From the NCBI GenBank assembly GCA_902551455.1, contig CACDDC010000009.1, positions 1-40,084 on the forward strand: a stretch of DNA of 40,084 nt. Reading direction: 5' to 3'. The translations under genes and the position numbers were made by a program. Under the pieces are notes generated by a model. The model saw only the letters and a program-made list of their open reading frames with translations, searched no databases and was not told the origin of the DNA. The stretch's first letter is position 1. The number at the start of each line of letters is the position of its first letter. Positions 24,560 through 32,583 of this stretch are shown here, piece by piece. The stretch is from an uncultured Pelagibacteraceae bacterium. GTDB taxonomy: Bacteria > Pseudomonadota > Alphaproteobacteria > Pelagibacterales > Pelagibacteraceae.

Positions 24560-25960
24560 TTACCTACTGGCTGAAGCGACTGATTTTTCATCATCTTTTG
24601 CCGCCTCCATTATTTCATAATCTAGACCAGCTAACTCAACTTCTCTTGGAATTCTAAGTTTACCCATTCCATGAAGAACTTTAGCTATGATCCAGCCTGG
24701 TAACATTCCTAATACAAAGAACATTATCAAAGCACCAATGAACATTCCTAAAGGATTAATTGGAGCATAATCTGTTCCAACCCACATTGCGCCAACACTG
24801 TAACCAGATGACGGATATCCATTTAAGACAAATCCACAGATTATCAAACCTGCGAATCCTGCATAACCATGTACCGCTACAGCTCCAACTGCATCATCTA
24901 TTTTGAACTTACGCTCAACCCAATAATGCATTTTGTAAGCCACAACAACACCGATCATTCCTATAATCATTGATTGTATTGGATGATATAAATCATTTCC
25001 TGCAGAAGCACATATGATACCTGCTAGTCCAGAAGAATAAGTCCAGAAAGGATCTCCTTTAGAAATCACATACCCAGCTAATAGTCCTCCAGATAACGAC
25101 ATTAAGAAGTTAAAAGTAATACCACTTAATGTTGTTGGGGTTACATAAATGTTTGTTGCAGTAAAGTATGTTACACCTTCCATACCATACTCAGGTCCAA
25201 GATCAAAAATTGGAATATTGCAAGCCGCATAAAATCCCCAGAAACCTGTATAAATTAAGAACAGTCCTATTGTTACTAACCAGGGGTTTCTTGGTCCTAT
25301 GTTTCTTGGTTCTCCGCTTGATGAAAATTTACCTATTCTTGGTCCTAAAACAGCTAAGATACCTAAAGCAAATCCACCAGCTACTGCGTGAATTACACCT
25401 GATGCATACGCATCATGGTATCCAAGTATTTTAAGCATCCATCCATCGAAATGCCATCCCCATGCAGCATCAATAGTCCAGAAAACTGAGCCAATTGCTA
25501 TTGCTAAGATACCAAAAGCGAAAGTTGTTATTCTTTCGATTACCGCACCTGACACAATAGAAGCAGCTGTCCACGAGAATAATAAAAACGCTGCCCAGAA
25601 TACTCCGCTAATATGGTCACCCAAATTAACTGCCATATACTCTGTATTTGGCATATACCACTTAGCACTGAAAGTACTTTCATCAGTGATTAGTGCTGCG
25701 CTTTCATTCATTATTGATGGTGCTAGACCTGGTCCTGTAGGGAAAGCCCAATAAATCCACCAACCAAATAAAAACCAAGTTACTGTTACCAGTGGTATCA
25801 GCATTGTGTTTTTCATTAAAGTATGTTGATGGTGTTTATAACGAGAAGCTCCAACTTCATACATACAGAATCCCACGTGAATTAAAAACATGAGAACTAC
25901 TGTTATCCAGTAGTAAAATTCTGTAAATATCGTGGTTAGAGCTGATAGTTCGTCAGTCAT
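24560..25960 (-). CDS. amt: Ammonium transporter (Amt family)
   Basis: A 466-residue polytopic membrane protein with about eleven hydrophobic segments, carrying ammonium (or methylammonium) across the inner membrane. The two pore histidines of Amt channels are in SGVIHAVAGGFALG and VAVHGYAGFAGLIICG. The sequence is divergent from classical AmtB (for example CMYEVGASRYKHHQHTLMKNT near the N-terminus). Unlike glnK-amtB units there is no PII gene beside it; instead a 73-aa membrane protein follows. Its position between mgsABC and gmaS suggests a role in methylated-amine nitrogen handling. It has its own promoter and a strong ribosome binding site (TGGAGGTTAA before ATG). Confidence 0.9.
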   Translation of the reverse strand: MTDELSALTTIFTEFYYWITVVLMFLIHVGFCMYEVGASRYKHHQHTLMKNTMLIPLVTVTWFLFGWWIYWAFPTGPGLAPSIMNESAALITDESTFSAKWYMPNTEYMAVNLGDHISGVFWAAFLLFSWTAASIVSGAVIERITTFAFGILAIAIGSVFWTIDAAWGWHFDGWMLKILGYHDAYASGVIHAVAGGFALGILAVLGPRIGKFSSSGEPRNIGPRNPWLVTIGLFLIYTGFWGFYAACNIPIFDLGPEYGMEGVTYFTATNIYVTPTTLSGITFNFLMSLSGGLLAGYVISKGDPFWTYSSGLAGIICASAGNDLYHPIQSMIIGMIGVVVAYKMHYWVERKFKIDDAVGAVAVHGYAGFAGLIICGFVLNGYPSSGYSVGAMWVGTDYAPINPLGMFIGALIMFFVLGMLPGWIIAKVLHGMGKLRIPREVELAGLDYEIMEAAKDDEKSVASASR

Positions 25961-25970
25961 TTAACCTCCA

Positions 25971-25984
25971 TTTGTTTAAACAAA
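25971..25984 (-). promoter_or_regulatory. Leader palindrome TTTGTTTAAACAAA just before the amt ribosome binding site
   Basis: A perfect 14-base palindrome directly upstream of the GGAGG of amt. With the predicted promoter at 25993-26020 it would be at or near the 5' end of the mRNA. The same GTTT..AAAC core precedes the SDs of the PotD-like gene and tmoX. Confidence 0.45.
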
Positions 25985-25992
25985 ACATTTAA

Positions 25993-26020
25993 ATACTATT
26001 GGATGCGACAGTTAGTACAA
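25993..26020 (-). promoter_or_regulatory. Candidate sigma-70 promoter of amt
   Basis: On the minus strand TTGTAC (26020-26015), a 16-base spacer and TAGTAT (25998-25993) lie about 33 bases before the amt start, in the 132-base gap between the 133-aa gene and amt. The gap and the strong SD indicate a separate transcription start. Confidence 0.45.
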
Positions 26021-26092
26021 TGATTAAAACTCTATGAATTATGCGAATTATAATTAATTAAACAACCTATGGTAGATTATTTTTTTAGGATT

Positions 26093-26494
26093 CTAAAATT
26101 TTCTATATGCTTTTTTTAAATCAACTAAAGGGTGGTTCGGAGACATTTGAAATTTTACCAAAAGTTCTCTTGCAATCATATCTCTATCTTGTTGATTGTC
26201 AGGTAATTTTATTTTTTTTGGAATAGTTACCCAACCATTTGCATTTCTATCAAAAACTGCTGGTCTATTTTCCTCATAACCCATATGAACATCTTCAAGC
26301 CAGTTAAGATCATCCCAACCCATTGCTTCGATATATTTTTTTAAAAATGGTGTAAGTCTTTTATAATCAGGCAGTAAATTTACATCATATCTATAGCCTA
26401 TTGTTTGACCAATCATTTTTTCTCTAGCTGTTTCCTTTTTTTTACCCAGCTGTCCTTTTACTTTTTTAATCTTTGTTTTTTTCTTTTTTGCCAT
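26093..26494 (-). CDS. Conserved-looking 133-aa protein with Lys-rich N-terminus, in the mgs cluster
   Basis: I do not recognise this family. The first 25 residues are strongly basic (MAKKKKTKIKKVKGQLGKKK), followed by a compact soluble part with aromatic-rich motifs (GYRYDVNLLPDYKRLTPFLK, MGWDDLNWLEDVHMGY, NGWVTIPKKIKLPDNQQD). No signal peptide or membrane segment. It starts eight bases after mgsC on the same strand, so it is made with the N-methylglutamate synthase subunits. MgsC itself also begins MAKKK with a Lys/Gly/Asn tail. A small accessory subunit of the synthase is the simplest guess. Confidence 0.75.
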   Translation of the reverse strand: MAKKKKTKIKKVKGQLGKKKETAREKMIGQTIGYRYDVNLLPDYKRLTPFLKKYIEAMGWDDLNWLEDVHMGYEENRPAVFDRNANGWVTIPKKIKLPDNQQDRDMIARELLVKFQMSPNHPLVDLKKAYRKF

Positions 26495-26502
26495 AATTAA
26501 TT

Positions 26503-27891
26503 CTATATTTTATGAAAATCGTCAACTCCCACAGTGTGGTTTGTTCCAGATAAAGGTACTTTTGCTAAAGCAGAAGCTTCCATAGTTAAAGCAGCCATAT
26601 CTTCTGGTTCTAATGAGTGAATGTTTGTTTTTCCACAAGCTCTAGCTAATAGTTGAGCTTCTAAAGTCATTGTGTGTAAATAGTTATAAACTCTTAAAGC
26701 CGCATCGTCAGGATTTAATCTTTTTCTTAGTTTTGGATCTTGAGTAGCAACACCAACTGGACAACGTCCTGTATGACAATGGTAACAATGACCAGCAGGA
26801 ACACCCATTTCTTTTTCAAAATTTGACTCTGGAATTTCTTTATTACAATTCAAAGCTATCATAGCTCCAGTTCCTATTGCAATTGCATCAGCTCCTAATG
26901 CTAATGCTTTGGCCATATCTGCGCCATCTCTAACACCTCCAGCATAAATTAGTGTTACTTTTCCAGTTTGCCCCACATCATCCAAAGCTCTTCTTGCTTC
27001 TCTAATAGCTGCAATTCCTGGAATTCCCGTATTTGCTGCTGCAATATGTGGACCTGCTCCAGTTGAGCCTTCCATACCATCTAAATAAATTGAGTCTGGA
27101 TCACATTTTGCGGCCATACGCACATCATCATAAACTTTAGCAGCTCCAAGTTTTAATTGAATTGGAACTTTATTTTTAGTTAACTCTCTTAGCTCTTGTA
27201 CTTTTAATGCTAAATCATCTGGACCTAACCAATCAGGATGTCTTGCCGGTGATCTTTGATCAATTCCTGCAGGTAGAGATCTCATTTCAGCAACTTGATC
27301 AGTAACTTTTTGCCCCATCAAATGGCCACCCATTCCTACTTTTTGCCCTTGTCCTATAAATACTTCTATACCATCTGCTAATTGTGCATGATGAGGATTA
27401 AATCCATATCTTGATTGAATACATTGATAATACCATTTTTCAGAATATCTTCTTTCATCTGGTATCATACCACCTTCACCTGAACATGTAGCGCTACCAG
27501 CCATCGTTGCTCCTCTTGCAAGTGCAGTTTTTGCTTCGTATGAAAGTGCACCAAAACTCATACCTGTTATGTAAACAGGAATATCCAACTCGATCGGATT
27601 TTCACATCTTGGACCTATTACAGTTTTTGTTTCACATTTTTCTCTATAACCTTCAATTACGAATCTTGTTAATGTTCCAGGCAAAAAAACCAAGTCATCA
27701 AATGTTGGAATTTTTTTCATTAATGCCATTCCACGCATTCTGTATCGTCCTAACTGAGCTTTAATATGAATATCATCTATTACTTCTGGAGTAAAAATAG
27801 AGTTATAACCTAATAAACTTTTATTTCTTTTAGCAAAATCACTTTTTCCATTTGTGTGGCCGTTAGTTTTACCATTTTTCTTTTTTGCCAT
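26503..27891 (-). CDS. mgsC: N-methylglutamate synthase subunit C (FMN-binding glutamate synthase-like; GlxD)
   Basis: A 462-residue glutamate-synthase-like FMN/iron-sulphur protein. It performs the reductive half: methylamine released from gamma-glutamylmethylamide is joined to 2-oxoglutarate to give N-methylglutamate. Visible are the barrel motifs ITGMSFGALSYEAK, LKLGAAKVYDDV, YLDGMEGSTGAGPH and TLIYAGGVRDGADMAKALALGADAI (split here only by eye), and the cluster-binding CYHCHTGRCPVGVATQDP. I chose the ATG at 27891, which overlaps the mgsB stop by one base (TAATG); a longer frame from 27939 would lie inside mgsB. The N-terminus is an unusual Lys/Asn/Gly-rich tail of about 25 residues. Confidence 0.88.
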   Translation of the reverse strand: MAKKKNGKTNGHTNGKSDFAKRNKSLLGYNSIFTPEVIDDIHIKAQLGRYRMRGMALMKKIPTFDDLVFLPGTLTRFVIEGYREKCETKTVIGPRCENPIELDIPVYITGMSFGALSYEAKTALARGATMAGSATCSGEGGMIPDERRYSEKWYYQCIQSRYGFNPHHAQLADGIEVFIGQGQKVGMGGHLMGQKVTDQVAEMRSLPAGIDQRSPARHPDWLGPDDLALKVQELRELTKNKVPIQLKLGAAKVYDDVRMAAKCDPDSIYLDGMEGSTGAGPHIAAANTGIPGIAAIREARRALDDVGQTGKVTLIYAGGVRDGADMAKALALGADAIAIGTGAMIALNCNKEIPESNFEKEMGVPAGHCYHCHTGRCPVGVATQDPKLRKRLNPDDAALRVYNYLHTMTLEAQLLARACGKTNIHSLEPEDMAALTMEASALAKVPLSGTNHTVGVDDFHKI

Positions 27892-28745
27892 TATATTGCT
27901 CCTTTTTTTTCTGTGGGTTCTAAAGCATCGTAGTTCCAAAGTTTTTTGCCAGCTACAATTTTAGTCATTTTAGAAACATCAAAATTTTCACCAATCTCAG
28001 CAACTTTAAGTTTTCTATTTAACCAATCTATATCATTTTTTGTCATGGGAGCTTCTATCGCATCGCTTCCAAAAGAACCAATTTTTCCTCCAACAAATAT
28101 TGTTCCATCATACATAGAATCTCCTAAATTAATTCCAACATCACCTAAAATTACAATTCTTCCTCTTTGCATCATAAATCCTGTAAATGCTCCCGCATCT
28201 CCTCCAACAATTATCGAACCACCTTTTTGATCTATACCAGTTCTTGCACCAACACTTCCTTTACAAATTAAATCTCCTCCCCTAATAGCCGCTCCAAAAC
28301 ATGATCCAGCATTTTTTTCTATAACAACTTTTCCTGCCATCATATTTTCGGCACATGACCAACCAACTCTTCCATTTACTCTTACCAAAGGTCCGTCAAT
28401 TGATCCAACTCCAAAATAACCCAAACTTCCCTCGAAAATTAAATTGAGCTTATTCAGTATTCCAACTCCCAAACTATGTTTTCCTTGTGGGTTTTTAATT
28501 ACAATTGTCCCATAACCTTCGCTCATCAATTCATCAATTTTTTTATTTGCTTCCTTACAATCCATATCTTTAACGTCCAAATCTGTTCTTTTATTGAAAT
28601 CTACATCGTAGGTTCCCCAATAATAATAATTTTCTGCTTCATCAGGATTAAAAAATTTTTGCTGTGTTTTTCCAGTTAAAACTTCAGTATGCATACCCAT
28701 TGACTGGGCTTTTGTTTTTTTTTCAGATGTTTTTAAATTTGCCAT
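27891..28745 (-). CDS. mgsB: N-methylglutamate synthase subunit B (GltB C-terminal-like beta-helix; GlxC)
   Basis: A 284-residue protein dominated by Gly-rich beta-helix repeats (GYFGVGSIDGPLVRVNGRVG, GSVGARTGIDQKGG, VGGDAGAFTGFMMQRG, GDVGINLGDSMYDG). This is the fold of the C-terminal domain of the large glutamate synthase subunit. In MgsABC this domain is a separate chain that structurally links the amidotransferase and FMN subunits. Its ATG lies 13 bases inside mgsA and its stop overlaps the mgsC ATG, so the three are translationally coupled. Order and sizes fit glxBCD/mgsABC. Confidence 0.88.
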   Translation of the reverse strand: MANLKTSEKKTKAQSMGMHTEVLTGKTQQKFFNPDEAENYYYWGTYDVDFNKRTDLDVKDMDCKEANKKIDELMSEGYGTIVIKNPQGKHSLGVGILNKLNLIFEGSLGYFGVGSIDGPLVRVNGRVGWSCAENMMAGKVVIEKNAGSCFGAAIRGGDLICKGSVGARTGIDQKGGSIIVGGDAGAFTGFMMQRGRIVILGDVGINLGDSMYDGTIFVGGKIGSFGSDAIEAPMTKNDIDWLNRKLKVAEIGENFDVSKMTKIVAGKKLWNYDALEPTEKKGAI

Positions 28746-29674
28746 ACTTTAACCTCTCCATCAAAAGGGTCATAAGTTGTAATTTCTTCAGGTAGAATAG
28801 ATCTAATAGCTATTTCCTCTGATCCCATTGCAACTAAATCATCAGACTCGTATAATACTAATGGTTTTGCTGCCATAGTATCTTTCGCCATTCCTAGAGA
28901 GTCTTTTGTTGCCACAAAATAAGTAAAAACTCCATCAAGCCCTGTTAAAGATTCTTTCATTCCTTCTTCTAATGTTGCACCATTTCTCATCTTTTCAGCT
29001 AAAAACACTGCAATTAATTCAGAATCACATTCCGACATAAAACGCATCCCTTTATTTTCCAGGGCTCTTCTATTATTCCAGTAATTAGTTAATTGACCAT
29101 TATGAACTACAGCAACATCAGCAAATGGATATCCCCAAAAAGGATGTGCAGATTTAATATCAACACCAGATTCTGTTGCCATTCTTGCGTGCCCTATTCC
29201 ATGAGTTCCTTGGACTTTATCCAAATTATATCTTTCACATACGGTTTTAGCATCACCCAGATCTTTTATTAACTCAAGAGATTTCCCAATAGATAATATT
29301 TCGACCATGTCAACACTCTCAATTTTTTTAGAAAATTCCATTAGATCTTTATCGTATTTTATTTCATATCTATAAGAGTAAGGGGTTAATTTTTCTTCTT
29401 TAACAATTGTTGCACCTAAATCAGAAAGATTTTTATCTACAAGTTTTTTTCTTTCATCATAAACACTAACATCTTCATTAACAGATGTGCTTCCTTCTCC
29501 AACATTTTCTCCAACCTTAAACCTCATTATAAAATTTTGACCATCATTTTTAGCGTAAAGAGCATATCCTGTGGAGTCAGGACCTCTGTGTTTTAATGCT
29601 TGAAGCATACTTTGGAGTTCTTCACCTACATTTGAAGATTTACCTCTATGAATAAGTCCAGCTATTCCGCACAT
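28733..29674 (-). CDS. mgsA: N-methylglutamate synthase subunit A (class II glutamine amidotransferase; GlxB)
   Basis: A 313-residue class II (Ntn) glutamine amidotransferase. MCGIAGLIHRG places the nucleophile at Cys2 after Met removal. HGIGHARMATES, HPFWGYPFADVAVVHNGQLTN and SECDSELIAVF are the family's substrate-binding motifs. In the complex it hydrolyses gamma-glutamylmethylamide (in place of glutamine) and channels methylamine to the FMN subunit. The start has a Shine-Dalgarno (AAGGGAAAAATT before ATG) 24 bases after glnT. The following mgsB starts inside this gene. Confidence 0.88.
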   Translation of the reverse strand: MCGIAGLIHRGKSSNVGEELQSMLQALKHRGPDSTGYALYAKNDGQNFIMRFKVGENVGEGSTSVNEDVSVYDERKKLVDKNLSDLGATIVKEEKLTPYSYRYEIKYDKDLMEFSKKIESVDMVEILSIGKSLELIKDLGDAKTVCERYNLDKVQGTHGIGHARMATESGVDIKSAHPFWGYPFADVAVVHNGQLTNYWNNRRALENKGMRFMSECDSELIAVFLAEKMRNGATLEEGMKESLTGLDGVFTYFVATKDSLGMAKDTMAAKPLVLYESDDLVAMGSEEIAIRSILPEEITTYDPFDGEVKVWQI

Positions 29675-29698
29675 AATTTTTCCCTTATATCTATCAAA

Positions 29699-31168
29699 CT
29701 ATGGAAGACAATCTAAATAAGTATCTAGGTCCCATTGAGTCGTCGCACCTAAAAACTTTTCCCATTCATCATTTTTGTACCAATGGAATACTTTATACAT
29801 TTCGTCTGGCATAGCCGATTTAATAACTTCATCTTCAGCTAATCTATCCAAAGCTTCTCCTAAACTTAATGGAAGTTTTTTAACATCTTTACCAGCTTTT
29901 TTAGCTTCATACATACTTCTAGATTCAGGCTTAGATGGTTTAAGATTTTTTGAAATACCATGGTCGCAGGCTTTTAATAAAGCTGCACCCAATAGATATG
30001 GATTATGCATTGAGTCAACAGATCTATACTCAAATCTTCCTGGTGCCGATACTCTTAAACCACAAGTTCTATTTTGATATCCCCAATCAGCATAAACTGG
30101 AGCCCAGAAACCTTGATCCCAAAGTCTTCTGTAAGAATTAACTGTTGAAGATCCTAAAGCAGTTAAAGCAGGCAAGTGTTCCATTATTCCAGCAATGGAC
30201 TGTAAACCAATTTTACCTGGTAATTGCATGTCTTTAGTATCAGGCATAAAAGTATTTGTGCCTCCCTGTACATAACCAAAAACTTCCTCTACTCCAGGTA
30301 ATTTTTTATGACCTAATTTGTTTGTTACAACTTTTCCGCCTTTCCATAAAGACATGTTGGTATGACAACCACTTGCAGATACACCCATAAATGGTTTTGT
30401 CATAAAGCATGCTATTAAGTTATTTTCTCTTGCTACTTGTGCACAAATTTGTCTGTAAGTAGAAAGTCTATCGGCGTTTCTTAAAACATTATCGTATGTC
30501 CAGTTTAATTCTAATTGTCCCGGAGCATCTTCATGATCACCTTGGATCATATCTAAACCCATGGCTGAAGCGTACTCAATTACTTTCATAAATACAGGTC
30601 TCAATGATTCAAATTGATCAATGTGATAGCAGTATGGTTTAGAAAAACCTGATCCAGTAGGGGTTCCGTCAGGATTTTTTGTCAACCACATCATTTCAGG
30701 TTCAGTTCCAACTCTCAATTCTAACCCATGTTTTTTTTCAAATTCATCCATAAATATTCTGAGATTCCCTCGACAATCAGAGGTTAAATGTCCCCCTGGA
30801 TTTTGTCTTTCTTCTCTGTTTCTAAAACATGTAACAAAAACTCTTCCAATTCTTTTGTCCCAAGGTAATTGACAGAAAGTTTCAGGGTCAGGTATACCAA
30901 CAAGTTCCATAGCTTCAGGACCGTAACCAATATAATTTTTGTGTCTGTCTACAAATAAGTTGGCAGTAGATCCATAAACCAATTGAAAACCTTTTTCTGC
31001 AGTTCTTTCCCAATGGTCTGCAGGAATTCCTTTTCCAACAACACGTCCTGTTACAGATATAAATTGATAATAAATATATGTAATCCCTAATTCGTTAATT
31101 TTTTCTCTAACATTTTTAACTAATTTTGCTCTTCCTGGTTGATTCACATGTTTTTCTAGATCTGTCAT
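29699..31168 (-). CDS. glnT: Second glutamine-synthetase-family ligase (GlnT type)
   Basis: A 489-residue GS-family enzyme upstream of mgsABC, the glnT-glxBCD order known from rhizobia. ATP/glutamate motifs are intact: QGDHEDAPGQLELNWTYDN, KPFMGVSASGCHTNMSLW, NSYRRLWDQGFWAPVY and GRFEYRSVDSMHNPYL. It is longer than GmaS and clearly a different subgroup (N-terminus ELGITYIYYQFISVTGRVVG). Candidate roles are glutamine synthesis, a second gamma-glutamylmethylamide synthetase, or a ligase for another amine. The ribosome binding site AAGGGGGAAA precedes ATG. It follows the flavin oxidoreductase by 65 bases. Confidence 0.85.
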   Translation of the reverse strand: MTDLEKHVNQPGRAKLVKNVREKINELGITYIYYQFISVTGRVVGKGIPADHWERTAEKGFQLVYGSTANLFVDRHKNYIGYGPEAMELVGIPDPETFCQLPWDKRIGRVFVTCFRNREERQNPGGHLTSDCRGNLRIFMDEFEKKHGLELRVGTEPEMMWLTKNPDGTPTGSGFSKPYCYHIDQFESLRPVFMKVIEYASAMGLDMIQGDHEDAPGQLELNWTYDNVLRNADRLSTYRQICAQVARENNLIACFMTKPFMGVSASGCHTNMSLWKGGKVVTNKLGHKKLPGVEEVFGYVQGGTNTFMPDTKDMQLPGKIGLQSIAGIMEHLPALTALGSSTVNSYRRLWDQGFWAPVYADWGYQNRTCGLRVSAPGRFEYRSVDSMHNPYLLGAALLKACDHGISKNLKPSKPESRSMYEAKKAGKDVKKLPLSLGEALDRLAEDEVIKSAMPDEMYKVFHWYKNDEWEKFLGATTQWDLDTYLDCLP

Positions 31169-31233
31169 TTTCCCCCTTAAATTATAAGTTCAAAAAGGTA
31201 ACTGAAAAAAAATTGTCTGTCTAGTTAGATAAA

Positions 31234-32583
31234 TTAACTCCAGGGGAATGGACTGTTCGAAGTGGGATGAAGTTCACCTTTCTCGTATCGGTTGAATCTA
31301 AATGGTTTTAATAATTCACTTTCTTTTCCAAGAACTTCTTCTGCAACAAGATTTCCTACACCCATCATTTTGTATCCATGATTTGAGTCAGCTATAACGT
31401 AAACATTTTCACAGAATTTATCAAACACTGGAAAACTATCAGGAGTAAAACAACCCAAGCCACCAGATGGTCCTTGTTTATATTCTTTTGATTTACCTTC
31501 AAATCTTTTTTGACAATGAGCCAATGCAGAAGACCACATGTGTGCAAAATCATCCGTTGTTTGAAAGTCTTTAGATTGAAGTCCATAAGGATCAACTTTT
31601 ACTTCTTCAACTTTATCATCTACTTTAAACGGCGCTGCACCTCCTTGTACTCCATGTTTATCACATATATCCGGTTTGTAATATATTCCCCACATCTTGT
31701 CTGTAATTAATGATTTGTCTCTATCAGAATATAGTGGTTCATCACTATCCACATGAATTAGTGGTGGCATCTTACCATCATCAGTTTTTAAAAAACCATC
31801 ACCCACATTCATAACACCTTCTTGTAAAAACCAATACTTCCACATATTTTGGTTATCTTTTTTTTCTCCATTATATTTTATAGAAATTTTTTGAGGTAAT
31901 TCTAACATTTCCCAAATCTTATAAATCCATGGGCCTACAGCAACAATAACTTGTTCGCACTCAATTATACCATGATTAGTTTCAACTGCTGTAACTGCTT
32001 TACTATTATTTCCTTTTTTAAATCCAGTAACTTCAATACCTGTAATTATATTTGCTCCTTGATTTTTAGCTTTATTACCACAAGCACCTATTGCAATTTT
32101 ATTCGGCGAGTATCCCCCTTGTTTTTCGTGCAAAATACTTGTGATCCCTTTTGCTTGCCAATCACTAAATATATTTTTCATATAATTAAAACATTTTTCT
32201 TCACCTTCTATAAATTCTGAGTCATATCCAATTTTTTGTTGTTGTTCGTAGACTGAAGTCATATCTTTTCTCATACTTTCAGTATTAATTTGCATAAAGC
32301 CTACTGAATGGTAATTAAAATCTTTTGCATCTTTTTCCCAAATACCAACACTATGTGCCATTAATTCTCTCATTGCGGGTTGAAAATAATTATTTCTAAC
32401 AACTCCACATGCAATTCCGCTAGCTCCTGCAGCTATTCCAGTTTTATCTAAAACAACAATGTCGTTTTCTTTAACTGTTTGACCTTTAGCTTTTATTTTT
32501 TCACCTAAATTCCATGCAGTACTTAATCCATGTATCCCTGCACCTATAATTACATATTTAGCTTTAGATGGAATTTTAATCAC
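31234..32583 (-). CDS. FAD-dependent amine oxidoreductase (sarcosine oxidase beta / dimethylglycine dehydrogenase-like)
   Basis: A 449-residue flavoprotein of the DAO superfamily. YVIIGAGIHGLSTAWNL near residue 10 is the FAD dinucleotide motif, and GIAAGASGIACGVVRNNYFQ resembles the post-FAD segment of sarcosine oxidase beta subunits. VIVAVGPWIYKIWEML and DSNHGYKMMGVGNLVAEEVL complete the FAD domain. Such enzymes oxidatively demethylate N-methyl amino acids. In this locus N-methylglutamate or dimethylamine-derived compounds are likely substrates. The GTG start overlaps the Tdm stop (GTGA), so it is coupled to Tdm. The other subunits of a heterotetrameric sarcosine or N-methylglutamate dehydrogenase (alpha, gamma, delta) are not in the window. 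Confidence 0.8.
   Translation of the reverse strand: MIKIPSKAKYVIIGAGIHGLSTAWNLGEKIKAKGQTVKENDIVVLDKTGIAAGASGIACGVVRNNYFQPAMRELMAHSVGIWEKDAKDFNYHSVGFMQINTESMRKDMTSVYEQQQKIGYDSEFIEGEEKCFNYMKNIFSDWQAKGITSILHEKQGGYSPNKIAIGACGNKAKNQGANIITGIEVTGFKKGNNSKAVTAVETNHGIIECEQVIVAVGPWIYKIWEMLELPQKISIKYNGEKKDNQNMWKYWFLQEGVMNVGDGFLKTDDGKMPPLIHVDSDEPLYSDRDKSLITDKMWGIYYKPDICDKHGVQGGAAPFKVDDKVEEVKVDPYGLQSKDFQTTDDFAHMWSSALAHCQKRFEGKSKEYKQGPSGGLGCFTPDSFPVFDKFCENVYVIADSNHGYKMMGVGNLVAEEVLGKESELLKPFRFNRYEKGELHPTSNSPFPWS

Noticed and set aside
31169..31233. Perfect TATAAT on the minus strand before glnT
   Set aside because: It is only about 12 bases from the ATG, overlaps the region needed for the ribosome binding site and has no acceptable -35 hexamer, so an independent glnT promoter is not convincing.
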